NCBI RefSeq assembly: GCF_025153455.1
Contig: NZ_JANZNT010000001.1
Coordinates: forward strand, 1,746,001-1,810,000
Direction of reading: 5' to 3'
Source of the DNA: Sphingomonas sp. BGYR3
GTDB lineage: Bacteria > Pseudomonadota > Alphaproteobacteria > Sphingomonadales > Sphingomonadaceae
Length of the DNA: 64,000 nt
Part shown: positions 9,701 to 21,020 of the stretch, one piece after another
Layout: each line of letters begins with the position of its first letter
How positions within the stretch are numbered: position 1 is the stretch's first letter
Position numbers and translations under genes: made by a program
Notes under the pieces: model-generated
Database searches by the model: none
What the model was told of the DNA's origin: nothing
What the model saw: the letters and a program-made list of their open reading frames with translations, nothing else

Positions 9701-10187
9701 GGCTGACGCGCGGATCGATGCGGATGATGTCGCGAATGTCGCGGGTGATCGAGGGGAAGGTTTCCAAATCCTCGGTACCGAACGACTGGCCCGGGCCGAT
9801 CGCCAGCTGGGTGACCGTGACCCGCGCGCCGGTGACGACGATATCGCCCGCGCCACTGGTAAGGTTGAAATTGAGGCTGGTATTGCCCTGCAGCGTCAGG
9901 TTGACACCCTCGATCGTCTGGCCCTCGTACCCATCGGCGGCGGCGCGCACGGTGTATGGACCGCCCGTGACGAGGCTATCCGTCCGAAAACTGCCGGTCG
10001 AGCCGGTGACCTGGGTCCGTTCGACGCCCGTGCGGGTGTCCGTGATCGTCACGGTTGCACCAGTCAGCGGTGCACCCGATTCGTCCGTGACCGTCCCCTC
10101 GATTCCGGTGGTGATCTGCTGCGCGCTGACCGCGGCAGGCATCATCAGCGCAGCAACAGCCGCGCCCATAAACAGATGGTTTCGCAT
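6771..10187 (-). CDS. TonB-dependent outer-membrane receptor with carboxypeptidase-regulatory-like N-domain (Oar-like)
   Basis: The 1138-residue product starts MRNHLFMGAAVAALMMPA with a signal peptide ending VSA-QQ near residue 22. It carries a carboxypeptidase-regulatory-like fold (about 25-105, GTVTDESGAPLTGATVTI), a plug domain (about 115-230, TFSIDGIQ and GCAINVVTKSG), and a long beta-barrel ending in aromatic RYGF, as expected for BAM-inserted barrels. The size and plug features resemble Oar-type receptors used for large substrates or protein uptake. The ligand is unknown. The start has the purine-rich leader AAAGGGAAAA. It stands alone between ligA and its own terminator. Confidence 0.92.
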   Translation of the reverse strand: MRNHLFMGAAVAALMMPAAVSAQQITTGIEGTVTDESGAPLTGATVTITDTRTGVERTQVTGSTGSFRTDSLVTGGPYTVRAAADGYEGQTIEGVNLTLQGNTSLNFNLTSGAGDIVVTGARVTVTQLAIGPGQSFGTEDLETFPSITRDIRDIIRIDPRVSLDRQNEVDRISCLGGNDRSNTFSIDGIQQADIYGLNGTPFAARNAQPIPFDAVRETSVEFAPFDVQYGQFTGCAINVVTKSGQNTFHGSAFFNYASDSLQGNSLNGRELNIAPFEEKRWGAALSGPIIKDKLFFSFAYEETDLGDVEDTGLIGSNYPNEVNFANLAQFERFSQIAREVYGVDPGPAGQSLPEYSVRYFGRLDWYITEGHRFEATYQRLKESNIEPDDFGADRFTGLNSYEDEGTDASFYSARLYSDWSDMFSTEVRVSRADVADVQGPLGGGEAQSANPLPRLVVGVSQPGPNNTRLDGSFVAGPGFSRAANDLQTQVDQLKVAAHIKPEGHDITIGFEANQADVFNLFVQNATGTLTFANLDDFAAGLLTIGGNSNPNGTQIVNGATATGNNGASGAYTNATPTLDVNTAAAAYKRTQFSIYAQDSWQVTPRLNVLAGVRADWFDGGSPQTNPEFIRRYGFANNVSFSNIPVVVQPRVGFTYNFENDGFLTNSQLKGGVGIFSGGDPLVWVSNAFQNNGRAIGFGDLANALCNPIRVGGRVDVVNAQGQFTGVPGCVFQAAADQANRGLADTQSTDPNFRIPTVLRANLGFATRIGTASGLFSDWNLNLDYIYSKFRNPASFVDLAQVVRTTSGLNGFTVDGRPIYASIDPTVAGCTAVLQNQGGTPPTYTNINAPCFNTQRDDEIQLTNSAGFESHAASVILSKRFDSGLFTAGGTTRFNLGYAFTDAEQRRFNNATTAGSSFDGATLFDRQDPERQRSSYASKHNITLGLNFREQFFDEYDTSFGFVFVGRSGRPYSYVFANGGVFADSVSGTFNNPIYVPTGVSDPNVAPTSNAAAVAAYDQFISGNDCVSKYRGRTMPANVCENDWFFDLDLRFSQELPGPANFFGVKDRFTLFADFDNFLNLIDSNWNISRTVGNNVGVIDSGVDAQGRYVLTNFSNRENNLVSTSPSLWRIQLGVRYGF

Positions 10188-10259
10188 CGTTTTCCCTTTG
10201 AAAGCCCCAAACAGGCGGATGCGGTGCATTTCACCGTCTGTCGCCGCCCATGGGACGGC

Positions 10260-10287
10260 ATTATTGCCGGAATGTTACAATGCGCAA
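10260..10287 (-). promoter_or_regulatory. Candidate promoter of the TonB receptor gene
   Basis: On the minus strand TTGCGC (10287-10282), a 16-base spacer and AATAAT (10265-10260) resemble a sigma-70 promoter about 75 bases upstream of the start codon. The -10 element sits in the small palindrome GGCAATAATGCC. The -35 matches consensus at only three positions, so this is tentative. Confidence 0.3.
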
Positions 10288-10327
10288 AGGGGGGCGACGC
10301 GAAGATTTGCCGCGTTGCAAAATTGCA

Positions 10328-12493
<2,166 letters not shown>

Positions 12494-12531
12494 TCAAGCC
12501 CTGTGGTGGCGCGGCAGCCGCCCGTTCGGGT

Positions 12532-14598
12532 TCAGGCGGACTTGCGGATGCGCGACGGGCGCAGCGGCGTGTTCAACCGATCCAGGCTGAACGGTTCGTC
12601 AAACTGGATTCCCGCCTGCTCGCCCCGCGCCCAGCGCACGGTCGCCCCGGCCCATTCGCCCTCGATCATCTCGATCTGCACTGCGCAGCCCAGCGCGCTT
12701 TGCGGAAATTCGATCCCGTCGATCATCGCGCCCGAACTGCTCAGGTCGCGGATCCGCACCTCGCCCGACGCACCGTTCACCCGCAGCGTCGCCCAGCGCA
12801 GCATTCGCGCGCGCGGTGCACGGGAATGGCGGTGGCCGGTCGCCTTCACCTCGCCCTCGCCCGTCTGCAATTGCTGCAGCACCTGTTCGCAGCGCACCGG
12901 CTTGCCATAGACAAAGCCCTGGATGTGGCTGCACCCCAGGTTGCGGATCAGCTCCACCTCATCCTGCATTTCCACGCCCTCGGCCGTGGTTTCCATGTGC
13001 AGCGTTTCGGCCAGCGTCACGATGGCGCGGATGATGGCCGCATTGCGGCTGCCGGGCTGCGCCGCGCCGCGCACAAAGCTCTGGTCGATCTTGATCTTGT
13101 CGAACGGCGCATTGCGCAGATAGCCGAGCGAGGAATAACCCGTGCCGAAATCGTCCAGCGCCAGCCGCACGCCCAGCCCCTTCAGGCTGGTGAACATCCG
13201 TTCGGTGGCGGCATTTTCGGTCAGGAACACGCCCTCGGTGATTTCCAGTTCCAGCCGGGCGGGCGCGATGCCGGACCGGGCCAGCGCGCTGGTTACGGTG
13301 CTGGGCAGCGCGGGATTGGCGAACTGGATGGGCGATACGTTCACCGCCACCCGGACATGGTCGGGCCAGGTCGCCGCCTCGATCGTCGCGGTACGCAGGA
13401 CCCAGCTGCCGATTTCCTCGATCAGGCCGCAATCCTCGGCAATCGGGATGAACTCGGCCGGGCTGACCGGGCCGCGCACCGGGTGATCCCATCGGATCAG
13501 CGCCTCATACCCCACGATGCGCGGGTCGCGGGTGGACACCACCGGCTGATAGACCAGGTGGAACTGGTTGTGCGCCAGGGCGGAACGCAGATCGTCCTCA
13601 AGCTGCTTGCGCCCCTGTGCGCCGGCCAGCAGTTCGGGGCGGAAAAACCGGTGCACGCCCCGCCCGTCCGCCTTGGCCGCATAAAGGGCAAGATCCGCAT
13701 TGCGGGTCAGCGTTTCGGCATCGCCGCCGTCATCGGGCGCAATCGCGACGCCGATCGAACAGCCGATACTGATCGACGACCCGCCGATGAAATAGGGGTG
13801 GCTAAGCGCGGAGATGATCGTGCGCGCCACCTCGCTGATCGTGTCCTGATGCCCCTCGCCCGGCAGCACGACCTCGAACTCGTCGCCGCCCAGCCGGCCG
13901 ACCAGCCCCTTGTCGCCCACTGCCCGCGTCAACCGCTGGCTGACCTGTTTCAACAGGGCATCGCCCGTCTGATGGCCCAGCGTGTCGTTCACCGCCTTGA
14001 ACCGGTCGAGGTCGAGCAGCAGCAACGTCGTGGCGCGATAGCTGGCCAGGCCATTGATCGACAGCATCTGATCGAGGGACAGGCGCATCCGCTGACGATT
14101 GGCGAGGCCAGTCAGCGCATCGAACATGGCCAGCCGCTGGATTTCCGCCTCTGCCCGCCGCTGTTCGGACAGGTCGCTGCCGCTGCCGCAAAATCCCTGA
14201 AAATGCCCCAGATGGTCGAACACCGGCCGGCCCGAAATCGACCACCACCGTTCGACACCATGGCGGGCGCCGCGCACCGAATAATTGGTGAACCCGGTGC
14301 GCGATGTCAGGTGAAAGGCAAGGCTGCGTTCCGAATCGGGGGAATTTTCGTCCATCCGGAACAGGTCGGTCAGCATCGCACCGACTGCGGCCTCTTCGTT
14401 TTCGCAGACGTCGGCCGAAACCTTTGCGGTCAGATAGGTGATTCTGCCCTGGCGATCCGTCTGCCAAAACCAGCCGCTGCCATGATCCTCGAACGCGCGC
14501 ACGAGCTGCAGAGCCAGCGCGCCATCCGCCTCCCCATCCTTGCGGGCAGCCGTTGCTGCCGATGTTCTGGACAGAAATGCGCCTAGCACTCGTTTCAT
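12532..14598 (-). CDS. PAS-GGDEF-EAL-PilZ cyclic-di-GMP protein
   Basis: A 688-residue soluble protein combining a PAS-like sensor (about 30-148), a diguanylate cyclase domain with an intact GGDEF (237-241), and a phosphodiesterase domain with EAL (365-367) plus NVSP, ITEG, DDFGTGYSS, KIDQSFV and EGVE residues. A C-terminal PilZ-like domain (about 595-680) contains RDLSSSG, fitting DxSxxG, but without an exact RxxxR. No RxxD inhibitory site is apparent at the usual place. Both catalytic domains look competent, and PilZ would let the enzyme sense its own product. The ATG at 14598 is preferred over the GTG just before it. A perfect palindrome sits 8 bases upstream. Confidence 0.92.
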   Translation of the reverse strand: MKRVLGAFLSRTSAATAARKDGEADGALALQLVRAFEDHGSGWFWQTDRQGRITYLTAKVSADVCENEEAAVGAMLTDLFRMDENSPDSERSLAFHLTSRTGFTNYSVRGARHGVERWWSISGRPVFDHLGHFQGFCGSGSDLSEQRRAEAEIQRLAMFDALTGLANRQRMRLSLDQMLSINGLASYRATTLLLLDLDRFKAVNDTLGHQTGDALLKQVSQRLTRAVGDKGLVGRLGGDEFEVVLPGEGHQDTISEVARTIISALSHPYFIGGSSISIGCSIGVAIAPDDGGDAETLTRNADLALYAAKADGRGVHRFFRPELLAGAQGRKQLEDDLRSALAHNQFHLVYQPVVSTRDPRIVGYEALIRWDHPVRGPVSPAEFIPIAEDCGLIEEIGSWVLRTATIEAATWPDHVRVAVNVSPIQFANPALPSTVTSALARSGIAPARLELEITEGVFLTENAATERMFTSLKGLGVRLALDDFGTGYSSLGYLRNAPFDKIKIDQSFVRGAAQPGSRNAAIIRAIVTLAETLHMETTAEGVEMQDEVELIRNLGCSHIQGFVYGKPVRCEQVLQQLQTGEGEVKATGHRHSRAPRARMLRWATLRVNGASGEVRIRDLSSSGAMIDGIEFPQSALGCAVQIEMIEGEWAGATVRWARGEQAGIQFDEPFSLDRLNTPLRPSRIRKSA

Positions 14599-14606
14599 CA
14601 CCTAAT

Positions 14607-14620
14607 CCGTTTCGAAACGG
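14607..14620. promoter_or_regulatory. Perfect 14-base palindrome between GGDEF-EAL gene and fumarase
   Basis: CCGTTTCGAAACGG is fully self-complementary. It lies in the 134-base divergent region, 8 bases upstream of the cyclic-di-GMP gene start and about 112 bases upstream of the fumarase start. Size and position suit a dimeric repressor operator; the factor is unknown. Confidence 0.4.
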
Positions 14621-14732
14621 GTAGCGCGCAGTTGTTTGAGAATTCGTTTCCACGTTCACGCAACAATTACGGCTTGGAGAAGCGCCGGGCGCTGCATAGA
14701 TGCGCTTTCGATCCGCCGTGCCGGGAATGCCC

Positions 14733-16256
14733 ATGACTGTGACCATCAAGACCGCCGACCTTATCGACAGCGTGGCCGACGCGCTTCAGTTCATCAGCTA
14801 TTTTCACCCGATGGATTATATCCGGGCGCTGGGCGCGGCCTATCAGGCCGAACAGGCGCCGGCGGCAAAGGATGCGATCGCGCAGATCCTGACCAACAGC
14901 CGGATGTGCGCAGAGGGGCATCGGCCGATCTGTCAGGATACCGGCATCGTCAATGTGTTCATCCAGTGGGGCATGGACTGCCGGCTGGACGACACGTCGC
15001 GTTCGTTGCAGGACATTGTCGATGAAGGGGTCCGCCGCGCCTATCTGAACCCGGAAAACAAGCTGCGCGCATCGGTTCTGACCGATCCCGCCTTTACCCG
15101 GCGCAACACGCGCGACAACACGCCCTGCGTCCTCCATGTCGAAATGGTGCCGGGCCATCATGTCCATGTCGATGTCGCGGCCAAGGGCGGCGGCAGCGAG
15201 AACAAGTCCAAGTTCAAGATGATGAACCCCAGCGATTCCATCGTCGACTGGGTGGTGGAAATGCTGCCGCAGATGGGGGCTGGCTGGTGCCCGCCGGGGA
15301 TGCTGGGCATCGGCATCGGCGGCACGGCGGAACATTGCGTGCTGCTGGCCAAAAAGGCGCTGATGGAACCCATCGACATGAGCGTCCTCAAGGAACGCGG
15401 GCCACAGAACGATATCGAGGCGCTGCGCATCGAGATTTTCGACCGGGTGAACGCGCTGGGCATCGGGGCGCAGGGGCTGGGCGGGCTTTCCACCATCCTC
15501 GACGTCAAGATCCTGGATGCGCCCTGCCATGCGGCGGGCAAGCCGGTGGCGATGATCCCCAACTGCGCCGCCACCCGCCATGCGCATTTCAGCCTGGACG
15601 GATCCGGCCCCGCCTATCTGGAAGCGCCAAAGCTGGACGAATGGCCCGACGTCAACTGGACCCCGGACAAGGCGGCGATCCGCGTCGACCTCGACACCCT
15701 GACGCCGGAAGTGGTGCAGGGCTGGAAACAGGGCGACCGGCTGCTGCTCAACGGCAAGATGCTGACCGGGCGCGACGCGGCGCACAAGCGGATTGCCGAC
15801 ATGCTGGCCGCGGGCGAGGAACTGCCGGTCAGCTTCAAGGGCCGCGTCATCTATTATGTCGGCCCGGTCGATCCGGTGGGCGAGGAAGTCGTCGGCCCCG
15901 CTGGCCCCACCACAGCAACCCGCATGGACAAGTTCATGCGCATGATGCTGGATCAGGGCCTCCTGGCCTGCGTCGGCAAGGCAGAGCGCGGCCCGGCCGC
16001 GACCGAGGCGATCCGGGACGCCAAATCCGCCTATCTGATGGCAGTCGGCGGCGCGGCCTATCTGGTCGCCCGCGCGATCAAGGGCAGCAAGGTCGTCGGG
16101 TTCGAGGACCTGGGCATGGAAGCCATCTACGAGTTCGAGGTCGAGGATTTCCCGGTGACCGTGGCGGTGGATAGCGAGGGCAACAATGTCCACCAGCTCG
16201 CCCCGCTGGTATGGCGCGACAGGATCGCCAAAGAACGGTTGCTGCAGGGCGCATGA
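14733..16256 (+). CDS. Class I fumarate hydratase (iron-sulfur)
   Basis: A 507-residue enzyme of the oxygen-sensitive [4Fe-4S] fumarase family, interconverting fumarate and malate in the citric acid cycle. Cluster cysteines are recognisable in RPICQDTG (C67), in GAGWCPPGMLG and in PNCAATRH. The C-terminal beta domain has TTATRMDKF and the GGAAYLVARAIKGSK segment typical of the family. The ATG at 14733 (MTVTIKTADL) is preferred, and 14727 is an alternative. Its stop overlaps the start of the next gene by ATGA. No class II fumarase is in the window. Confidence 0.93.
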   Translation: MTVTIKTADLIDSVADALQFISYFHPMDYIRALGAAYQAEQAPAAKDAIAQILTNSRMCAEGHRPICQDTGIVNVFIQWGMDCRLDDTSRSLQDIVDEGVRRAYLNPENKLRASVLTDPAFTRRNTRDNTPCVLHVEMVPGHHVHVDVAAKGGGSENKSKFKMMNPSDSIVDWVVEMLPQMGAGWCPPGMLGIGIGGTAEHCVLLAKKALMEPIDMSVLKERGPQNDIEALRIEIFDRVNALGIGAQGLGGLSTILDVKILDAPCHAAGKPVAMIPNCAATRHAHFSLDGSGPAYLEAPKLDEWPDVNWTPDKAAIRVDLDTLTPEVVQGWKQGDRLLLNGKMLTGRDAAHKRIADMLAAGEELPVSFKGRVIYYVGPVDPVGEEVVGPAGPTTATRMDKFMRMMLDQGLLACVGKAERGPAATEAIRDAKSAYLMAVGGAAYLVARAIKGSKVVGFEDLGMEAIYEFEVEDFPVTVAVDSEGNNVHQLAPLVWRDRIAKERLLQGA

Positions 16257-17422
16257 TCGCCCTGTTCCGCTGGCTTGGCACCGGGCTGCTCTGGCTGGTC
16301 ATCGCTGCCCTGCTCGCGGTGACCATCGTGCCGCGCTTTCTGGACCGCCTTTATTATGACGGGCCGGAAAGCGGCCATTATGACGGGGCGCGGTTTTTCA
16401 ATCCGGATGGAGAGGATACCGCTGCCCCGCCGGGTGGCGGGGGCCGTGCGGGCTTTTTCACCCGGATGCTGACCGATGACCGGCCGCCCTGGCCGGACCG
16501 GGTCGACGTGCAGCAGGGCAAGCCGCCCGCGCGCGTCGCGGGCGAGGCGATGCTCGCCACCTGGATCGGCCATGCCACCGTGCTGGTGCAGACGCAGGGG
16601 CTGAACATCCTGACCGATCCGATCTATGCGGACACCGCCGGCCCGTTTGGCGTCGGTCCGGCGCGGGTTGCAGTGCCCGGCGTGGCATTCGACGACCTGC
16701 CCCGTATCGACCTGATCGTCGTCAGCCACAATCATTATGACCATATGGACCTCGCCACGCTGAAACGGCTGTGGGATCGGGACCGGCCGCTGATCGTCAC
16801 CAGCCTGGGCAATGACAGCGTCATCGGCCAGGCGGGGGTGCCAGCCCGCACCGCCGACTGGGGCGGGCGTGTGACAGTGCGGCCCGGCGTGGAGGTGATC
16901 GTCAACCGCAACCATCACTGGGGCAGCCGCTGGTTCGCCGATCGCAACCGGGCGCTCTGGTCCAGCTTCGTCGTCACGCTGCCATCGGGCGGTAACCTGT
17001 TCTTTGCCGGCGACACTGGATTCGGCGATGGCAACTGGGCAAATGAGGCCGCGCGCCACGGCCCGGTTCGGCTGGCCATCCTGCCGATCGGCGCCTTCCG
17101 CTTTACCCCCGGTCAAATGGGCACGGGCAGCCATATCGGCCCTGTTGATGCAGTCGAGATATTCCGCCGCCTTGGCGCCGGACGCGGCATCGGCATCCAC
17201 TGGGGCACCTATCGCCTGTCCTATGAAGGGTATGACACCCCGCCAAAGCTGCTGGCCGCTGCCATGGCCTGTACCCGCCAGCCGGGACAGTTCGACACCA
17301 TTGCGCTGGGTGCGGTGACGCCCATTGCGGCAATGGGGGCAGCCACGCCGGGCGGACCCGCCATGAGCCGGGATGCGCTGCTCCGCTGTCTCGATACCCC
17401 GGCGGTGCGCGCGCTGCGTTAG
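16253..17422 (+). CDS. Membrane-anchored MBL-fold metallo-hydrolase (NAPE-PLD/UlaG-like)
   Basis: A 389-residue metallo-beta-lactamase-fold protein. An N-terminal hydrophobic segment (about 5-25) suggests a membrane anchor facing the periplasm. Metal ligands are visible in SHNHYDHMD (HxHxDH), a later NHHWGSR, AGDTGFGD and the terminal IHWGTY. The order matches the NAPE-PLD/RomA-like branch of the family, which often hydrolyses phosphodiesters. The start is fixed by ATGA overlap with the fumarase stop. The substrate is unknown, and a link to fumarase is only positional. Confidence 0.85.
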   Translation: MIALFRWLGTGLLWLVIAALLAVTIVPRFLDRLYYDGPESGHYDGARFFNPDGEDTAAPPGGGGRAGFFTRMLTDDRPPWPDRVDVQQGKPPARVAGEAMLATWIGHATVLVQTQGLNILTDPIYADTAGPFGVGPARVAVPGVAFDDLPRIDLIVVSHNHYDHMDLATLKRLWDRDRPLIVTSLGNDSVIGQAGVPARTADWGGRVTVRPGVEVIVNRNHHWGSRWFADRNRALWSSFVVTLPSGGNLFFAGDTGFGDGNWANEAARHGPVRLAILPIGAFRFTPGQMGTGSHIGPVDAVEIFRRLGAGRGIGIHWGTYRLSYEGYDTPPKLLAAAMACTRQPGQFDTIALGAVTPIAAMGAATPGGPAMSRDALLRCLDTPAVRALR

Positions 17423-17808
17423 GCCGGACCGACCCGGAACGCCGCCAGCTTGTTTCCATCGAGATCGCGGAAATAGGCGGCGTAAAAGGCCTGCGGCCCC
17501 TCTGGCCCGCGCAATCCCGGCGGGCCTTCGCAGGTGCCGCCCAGTTCGATCGCCTTGGCATGAAGCGCGTCCACCTTGGCCCGCTCGTCGGCGGCCAGCG
17601 CGATCATCATGCCGTTACCGACACTGGCCGGTTCGCCGTCATGCGGGGTCAGGATGCCGAACATCGGCTGTCCCCAGCTGACGCCCCATGCCGAACCGCG
17701 CGGGCCGAACTCCATCAACCGCCCCACGCCGATCGCGCCGAACAGGGCATCGTAGAAGCCCCGCGCACGCTCGACGTCATTGGTGCCGGCAATCGTGTAC
17801 CCGATCAT
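17419..17808 (-). CDS. VOC (glyoxalase-like) family protein
   Basis: A 129-residue single vicinal-oxygen-chelate module, with [22 protein letters not shown] at its start and the closing FRDLDGNKL motif followed by AAFRV. Such proteins bind a metal and act as lyases, dioxygenases or resistance factors. Too little is conserved to pick one. Its 3' end overlaps the metallo-hydrolase stop by four bases, tail to tail. Confidence 0.85.
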   Translation of the reverse strand: MIGYTIAGTNDVERARGFYDALFGAIGVGRLMEFGPRGSAWGVSWGQPMFGILTPHDGEPASVGNGMMIALAADERAKVDALHAKAIELGGTCEGPPGLRGPEGPQAFYAAYFRDLDGNKLAAFRVGPA

Positions 17809-17864
17809 GGAATTGGTCCTCCCCGGCCTTTGTCAATGCGGCATCCTCCCCCCATATTGACCCC

Positions 17865-20063
17865 ATGGCAATTCAGATTCGCACGCGGCTGGACGAACCC
17901 GAAACCGGAGAAAGCTTCATTCCGCACCGCCCGGCGCGGCCGGAAAAGAGCGAGGGCGGGCGGCCGTTCCGCATCGTGTCGGACTATACCCCGTCCGGCG
18001 ATCAGCCCCAGGCGATCGAGGAACTGGTGGCACAGGCCCGCGCGGGCGAAAAGGATCAGGTGCTGCTGGGCGTCACCGGTTCCGGCAAGACGTTCACCAT
18101 GGCCAAGGTGATCGAGGGGATGCAGCGCCCCGCGCTGATCCTTGCCCCCAACAAGATCCTGGCCGCGCAGCTATATGGCGAATTCAAGAGTTTCTTTCCC
18201 GAAAACGCCGTCGAATATTTCGTCAGCTATTACGATTACTACCAGCCCGAAGCCTATGTGCCGCGCAGCGATACCTATATCGAAAAGGAATCGAGCATCA
18301 ACGAAGCGATCGACCGGATGCGCCATTCGGCCACCCGGTCGCTGCTGGAACGGGACGATGTGATCATCGTCGCCTCCGTCTCCTGCCTCTACGGTATCGG
18401 CTCGGTTGAAACCTATTCGGCGATGATCTTCGACCTCAAGAAAGGTCAGTCGGTCGATCAGCGAGAGATCATCCGAAAGCTCGTCGCGCTTCAGTATAAG
18501 CGCAACGACGCGGCCTTTACCCGCGGCGCATTCCGCGTGCGCGGCGACAACCTCGAAATCTTCCCCTCGCATTATGAAGACACCGCCTGGCGCGTCAGCT
18601 TCTTTGGCGACGAGATCGAGGAGATTACCGAGTTCGATCCGCTGACCGGGGCCAAGGTCGCCAGCCTGAACAGCATCCGCGTCTATGCCAATTCGCACTA
18701 TGTGACGCCCGGCCCGACGCTGAAACAGGCGATGGAAGCGATCAAGTTCGAGCTGGCCGAGCGGCTTAAGGAGCTGCAGATCGAGGGCAAGCTCCTGGAG
18801 GCGCAGCGGCTGGAACAGCGGACCAATTTCGACCTGGAAATGATTGCCGCCACCGGCTCCTGCGCTGGGATCGAAAATTACAGCCGGTTCTTGACCGGCC
18901 GTCTGCCCGGCGAACCGCCGCCGACCCTGTTCGAATATCTGCCCGAAAACGCGCTGCTGTTCGTCGATGAAAGCCACCAGACGGTGCCGCAGATCGGCGC
19001 GATGGCGCGCGGCGACCATCGGCGAAAGATCACGCTGGCCGAATATGGCTTCCGCCTGCCCAGCTGCATCGACAATCGCCCGCTGCGCTTCAACGAATGG
19101 GATGCGATGCGGCCGCAGACGGTCAGCGTTTCGGCCACGCCCGGCGGGTGGGAAATGGAACAGACCGGCGGCGTGTTCGTCGAACAGGTCATCCGGCCAA
19201 CCGGCCTCATCGACCCGCCCGTCGAGATCAAGCCGGTCGAGGAACAGGTCCAGGACCTGATCGTCGAGGCAAAGGCGACGGCGGCCAAGGGATACCGCAC
19301 CCTCGTCACCACGCTGACCAAGCGGATGGCCGAGGATCTGACCGAATATATGCACGAGGCGGGGATCAAGGTCCGCTACATGCATTCGGACGTCGAAACG
19401 CTGGAGCGTATCGAGCTGATCCGCGACCTGCGGCTGGGCGTGTACGACGTTCTGGTCGGCATCAACCTGCTGCGAGAGGGGCTGGATATTCCCGAATGTG
19501 GCCTGGTCGCCATCCTTGATGCGGACAAGGAAGGGTTCCTGCGTTCGGAAACCTCGCTGATCCAGACGATCGGCCGCGCCGCGCGCAACGTCGAGGGCCG
19601 CGTGATCCTCTATGCTGACCGGATGACCGGCAGCATGGAACGCGCGATCAACGAAACGAACCGGCGGCGCGAAAAACAGGTCGCCTACAACACGCTGCAC
19701 GGCATCACGCCGACCACGATCAAGCGCAATATCGGCGACATCATCGCCCATGTCGCCAGCAAGGATCAGGTGACGGTCGATACCGGGATCGAGGACCGGC
19801 CCCACATGGTCGGCCACAATCTGCGCGCCTATATCCAGGATCTGGAAAAGAAGATGCGCGAGGCAGCGGCCAATCTGGAGTTCGAGGAGGCCGGCCGCAT
19901 CCGCGACGAAATCCGCTCGCTGGAGGCGGAGGAGCTGGGCCTGCCGGAGGGCGAGCGCAAGGCGCCAGTCATGGGAAGGTCGAACGAGGGGAAACCCGGC
20001 ACGCGCAAGACCCGCTACGGAAAGACGCAGCGCAAATTCGGGGGTGGCCGCGCCGGGCGCTGA
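17865..20063 (+). CDS. uvrB: Excinuclease ABC subunit UvrB
   Basis: The 732-residue nucleotide-excision-repair helicase-like subunit loads UvrC at damage. Seen in order: Walker A GVTGSGKT (about 66-73), the beta-hairpin [12 protein letters not shown], the DESHQT box, the helicase motif [11 protein letters not shown] with GRAARN, and a C-terminal UVR domain ([15 protein letters not shown]) that contacts UvrC. The true start is [12 protein letters not shown] at 17865, since open sequence further upstream lies inside the divergent VOC gene. I saw no alphaproteobacterial LexA box in the short upstream region. Confidence 0.97.
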   Translation: MAIQIRTRLDEPETGESFIPHRPARPEKSEGGRPFRIVSDYTPSGDQPQAIEELVAQARAGEKDQVLLGVTGSGKTFTMAKVIEGMQRPALILAPNKILAAQLYGEFKSFFPENAVEYFVSYYDYYQPEAYVPRSDTYIEKESSINEAIDRMRHSATRSLLERDDVIIVASVSCLYGIGSVETYSAMIFDLKKGQSVDQREIIRKLVALQYKRNDAAFTRGAFRVRGDNLEIFPSHYEDTAWRVSFFGDEIEEITEFDPLTGAKVASLNSIRVYANSHYVTPGPTLKQAMEAIKFELAERLKELQIEGKLLEAQRLEQRTNFDLEMIAATGSCAGIENYSRFLTGRLPGEPPPTLFEYLPENALLFVDESHQTVPQIGAMARGDHRRKITLAEYGFRLPSCIDNRPLRFNEWDAMRPQTVSVSATPGGWEMEQTGGVFVEQVIRPTGLIDPPVEIKPVEEQVQDLIVEAKATAAKGYRTLVTTLTKRMAEDLTEYMHEAGIKVRYMHSDVETLERIELIRDLRLGVYDVLVGINLLREGLDIPECGLVAILDADKEGFLRSETSLIQTIGRAARNVEGRVILYADRMTGSMERAINETNRRREKQVAYNTLHGITPTTIKRNIGDIIAHVASKDQVTVDTGIEDRPHMVGHNLRAYIQDLEKKMREAAANLEFEEAGRIRDEIRSLEAEELGLPEGERKAPVMGRSNEGKPGTRKTRYGKTQRKFGGGRAGR

Positions 20064-20136
20064 CCCGTTCCGCTTTCCCCGCATGTCGCGGTGATCGGCG
20101 GTTGAGGCGGCGGCGTGCATCGCCCATAAGCGGGCC

Positions 20137-20661
20137 ATGGTCCGTTTTTCCCGCACGCCGCTGATCCTGCTCGGCCTGTCTATCGCCGCCTGTGTGCCGC
20201 GGGTCGATCCGCCGGCTCCGGCCCCCGCCCCGCGCCCGGCGCCCAGCCCCGCGCCGGCACCCGCCCCAGCCCCTGTGCCCAGCAGCTCCGCCGACTGGCG
20301 CGACTGGCCGGTCACGCCCGGGGATTGGCAGTGGCGGCCGGGAATCGCGACCTATGGCACCGCCGGCGCCCTGCCGCTGGTCAGCGCGGGATGCCAGTCG
20401 CGTCAGTTGACCCTTGGCTTTCGCCTGCCGCCGGGAACCGCCTCGGCAGAGGTGCAGACCAGTTCGATGGCCGCGCCCGTCGTCCTGTCGCCATTGCCGG
20501 GTCAGCCGGGCATGGCCGGGTTCGTCCGTCCGGCCAATGACCGCCTGTTCGACGCGATCGGATTCAGTCGCGGGCGGTTCGTCGTGACCGGCGGCGGCCA
20601 GACGCTGGTCATCCCCGCCTGGCCCGAATTTCTGCGCGTGGTCGAGGATTGCCGGCGCTAG
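20137..20661 (+). CDS. Hypothetical lipoprotein with Pro/Ala linker
   Basis: A 174-residue protein with a lipoprotein signal (LSIAAC, cysteine 19). A low-complexity linker of Pro-Ala and Pro-Ala-Pro repeats (about 25-48) spans the periplasm, followed by a compact domain with SAGCQSRQLTLGF and a final EFLRVVEDCRR. No named family is recognised. The two later cysteines could pair. It stands alone and converges on chorismate mutase. Confidence 0.75.
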   Translation: MVRFSRTPLILLGLSIAACVPRVDPPAPAPAPRPAPSPAPAPAPAPVPSSSADWRDWPVTPGDWQWRPGIATYGTAGALPLVSAGCQSRQLTLGFRLPPGTASAEVQTSSMAAPVVLSPLPGQPGMAGFVRPANDRLFDAIGFSRGRFVVTGGGQTLVIPAWPEFLRVVEDCRR

Positions 20662-20682
20662 GGTCGGCGGAAACGCGGGGGA

Positions 20683-20964
20683 TCAGCGTTCCTGAAACCG
20701 CTCATGATGGCGGATCACCTCGTCAATGACGAAGCGCAGGAACTTTTCCGAAAATTCGGGGTCCAGCCCAGCCTGATCGGCCAACTGGCGCAGCCGTTCG
20801 ATCTGCCGTTCCTCGCGCCCCGGATCGGCGGGGGGCAATCCGGCCTGCGCCTTGTACAGCCCGACCGCCTGAGTGATCTTGAACCGTTCGGCCAGCATAT
20901 GGATCAGCGCGGCATCGATATTGTCGATGCTCTGGCGATAGCGTGCGAGCGTAGCATCCGTCAT
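20683..20964 (-). CDS. Chorismate mutase (AroQ class)
   Basis: A 93-residue all-helical monofunctional chorismate mutase converting chorismate to prephenate, the branch point to Phe and Tyr. Typical residues are the Arg near position 9 in LARYRQSIDNIDAAL, AERFKITQAVGLYKA, REERQIERLR, and the C-terminal helix FLRFVIDEVIRHHE. Length matches stand-alone AroQ enzymes. It complements tyrC-hisC encoded at about 34-35 kb. Transcribed divergently from the polyprenyl synthase across a region with a long inverted repeat. Confidence 0.9.
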   Translation of the reverse strand: MTDATLARYRQSIDNIDAALIHMLAERFKITQAVGLYKAQAGLPPADPGREERQIERLRQLADQAGLDPEFSEKFLRFVIDEVIRHHERFQER

Positions 20965-21020
20965 TCTGCGTCCCCGGCCCGGTCCCGTTTCGTTAACGCT
21001 GCTTTCGCGGTGACGTTACG

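Noticed and set aside
17809..17864. SOS (LexA) box ahead of uvrB
   Set aside because: No GTTC-N7-GTTC was found here, nor ahead of ssb.
20215..20285. Tandem DNA repeat or slipped-strand locus
   Set aside because: The CCxGCx pattern is codon-biased Pro-Ala linker in a lipoprotein; units are not identical.
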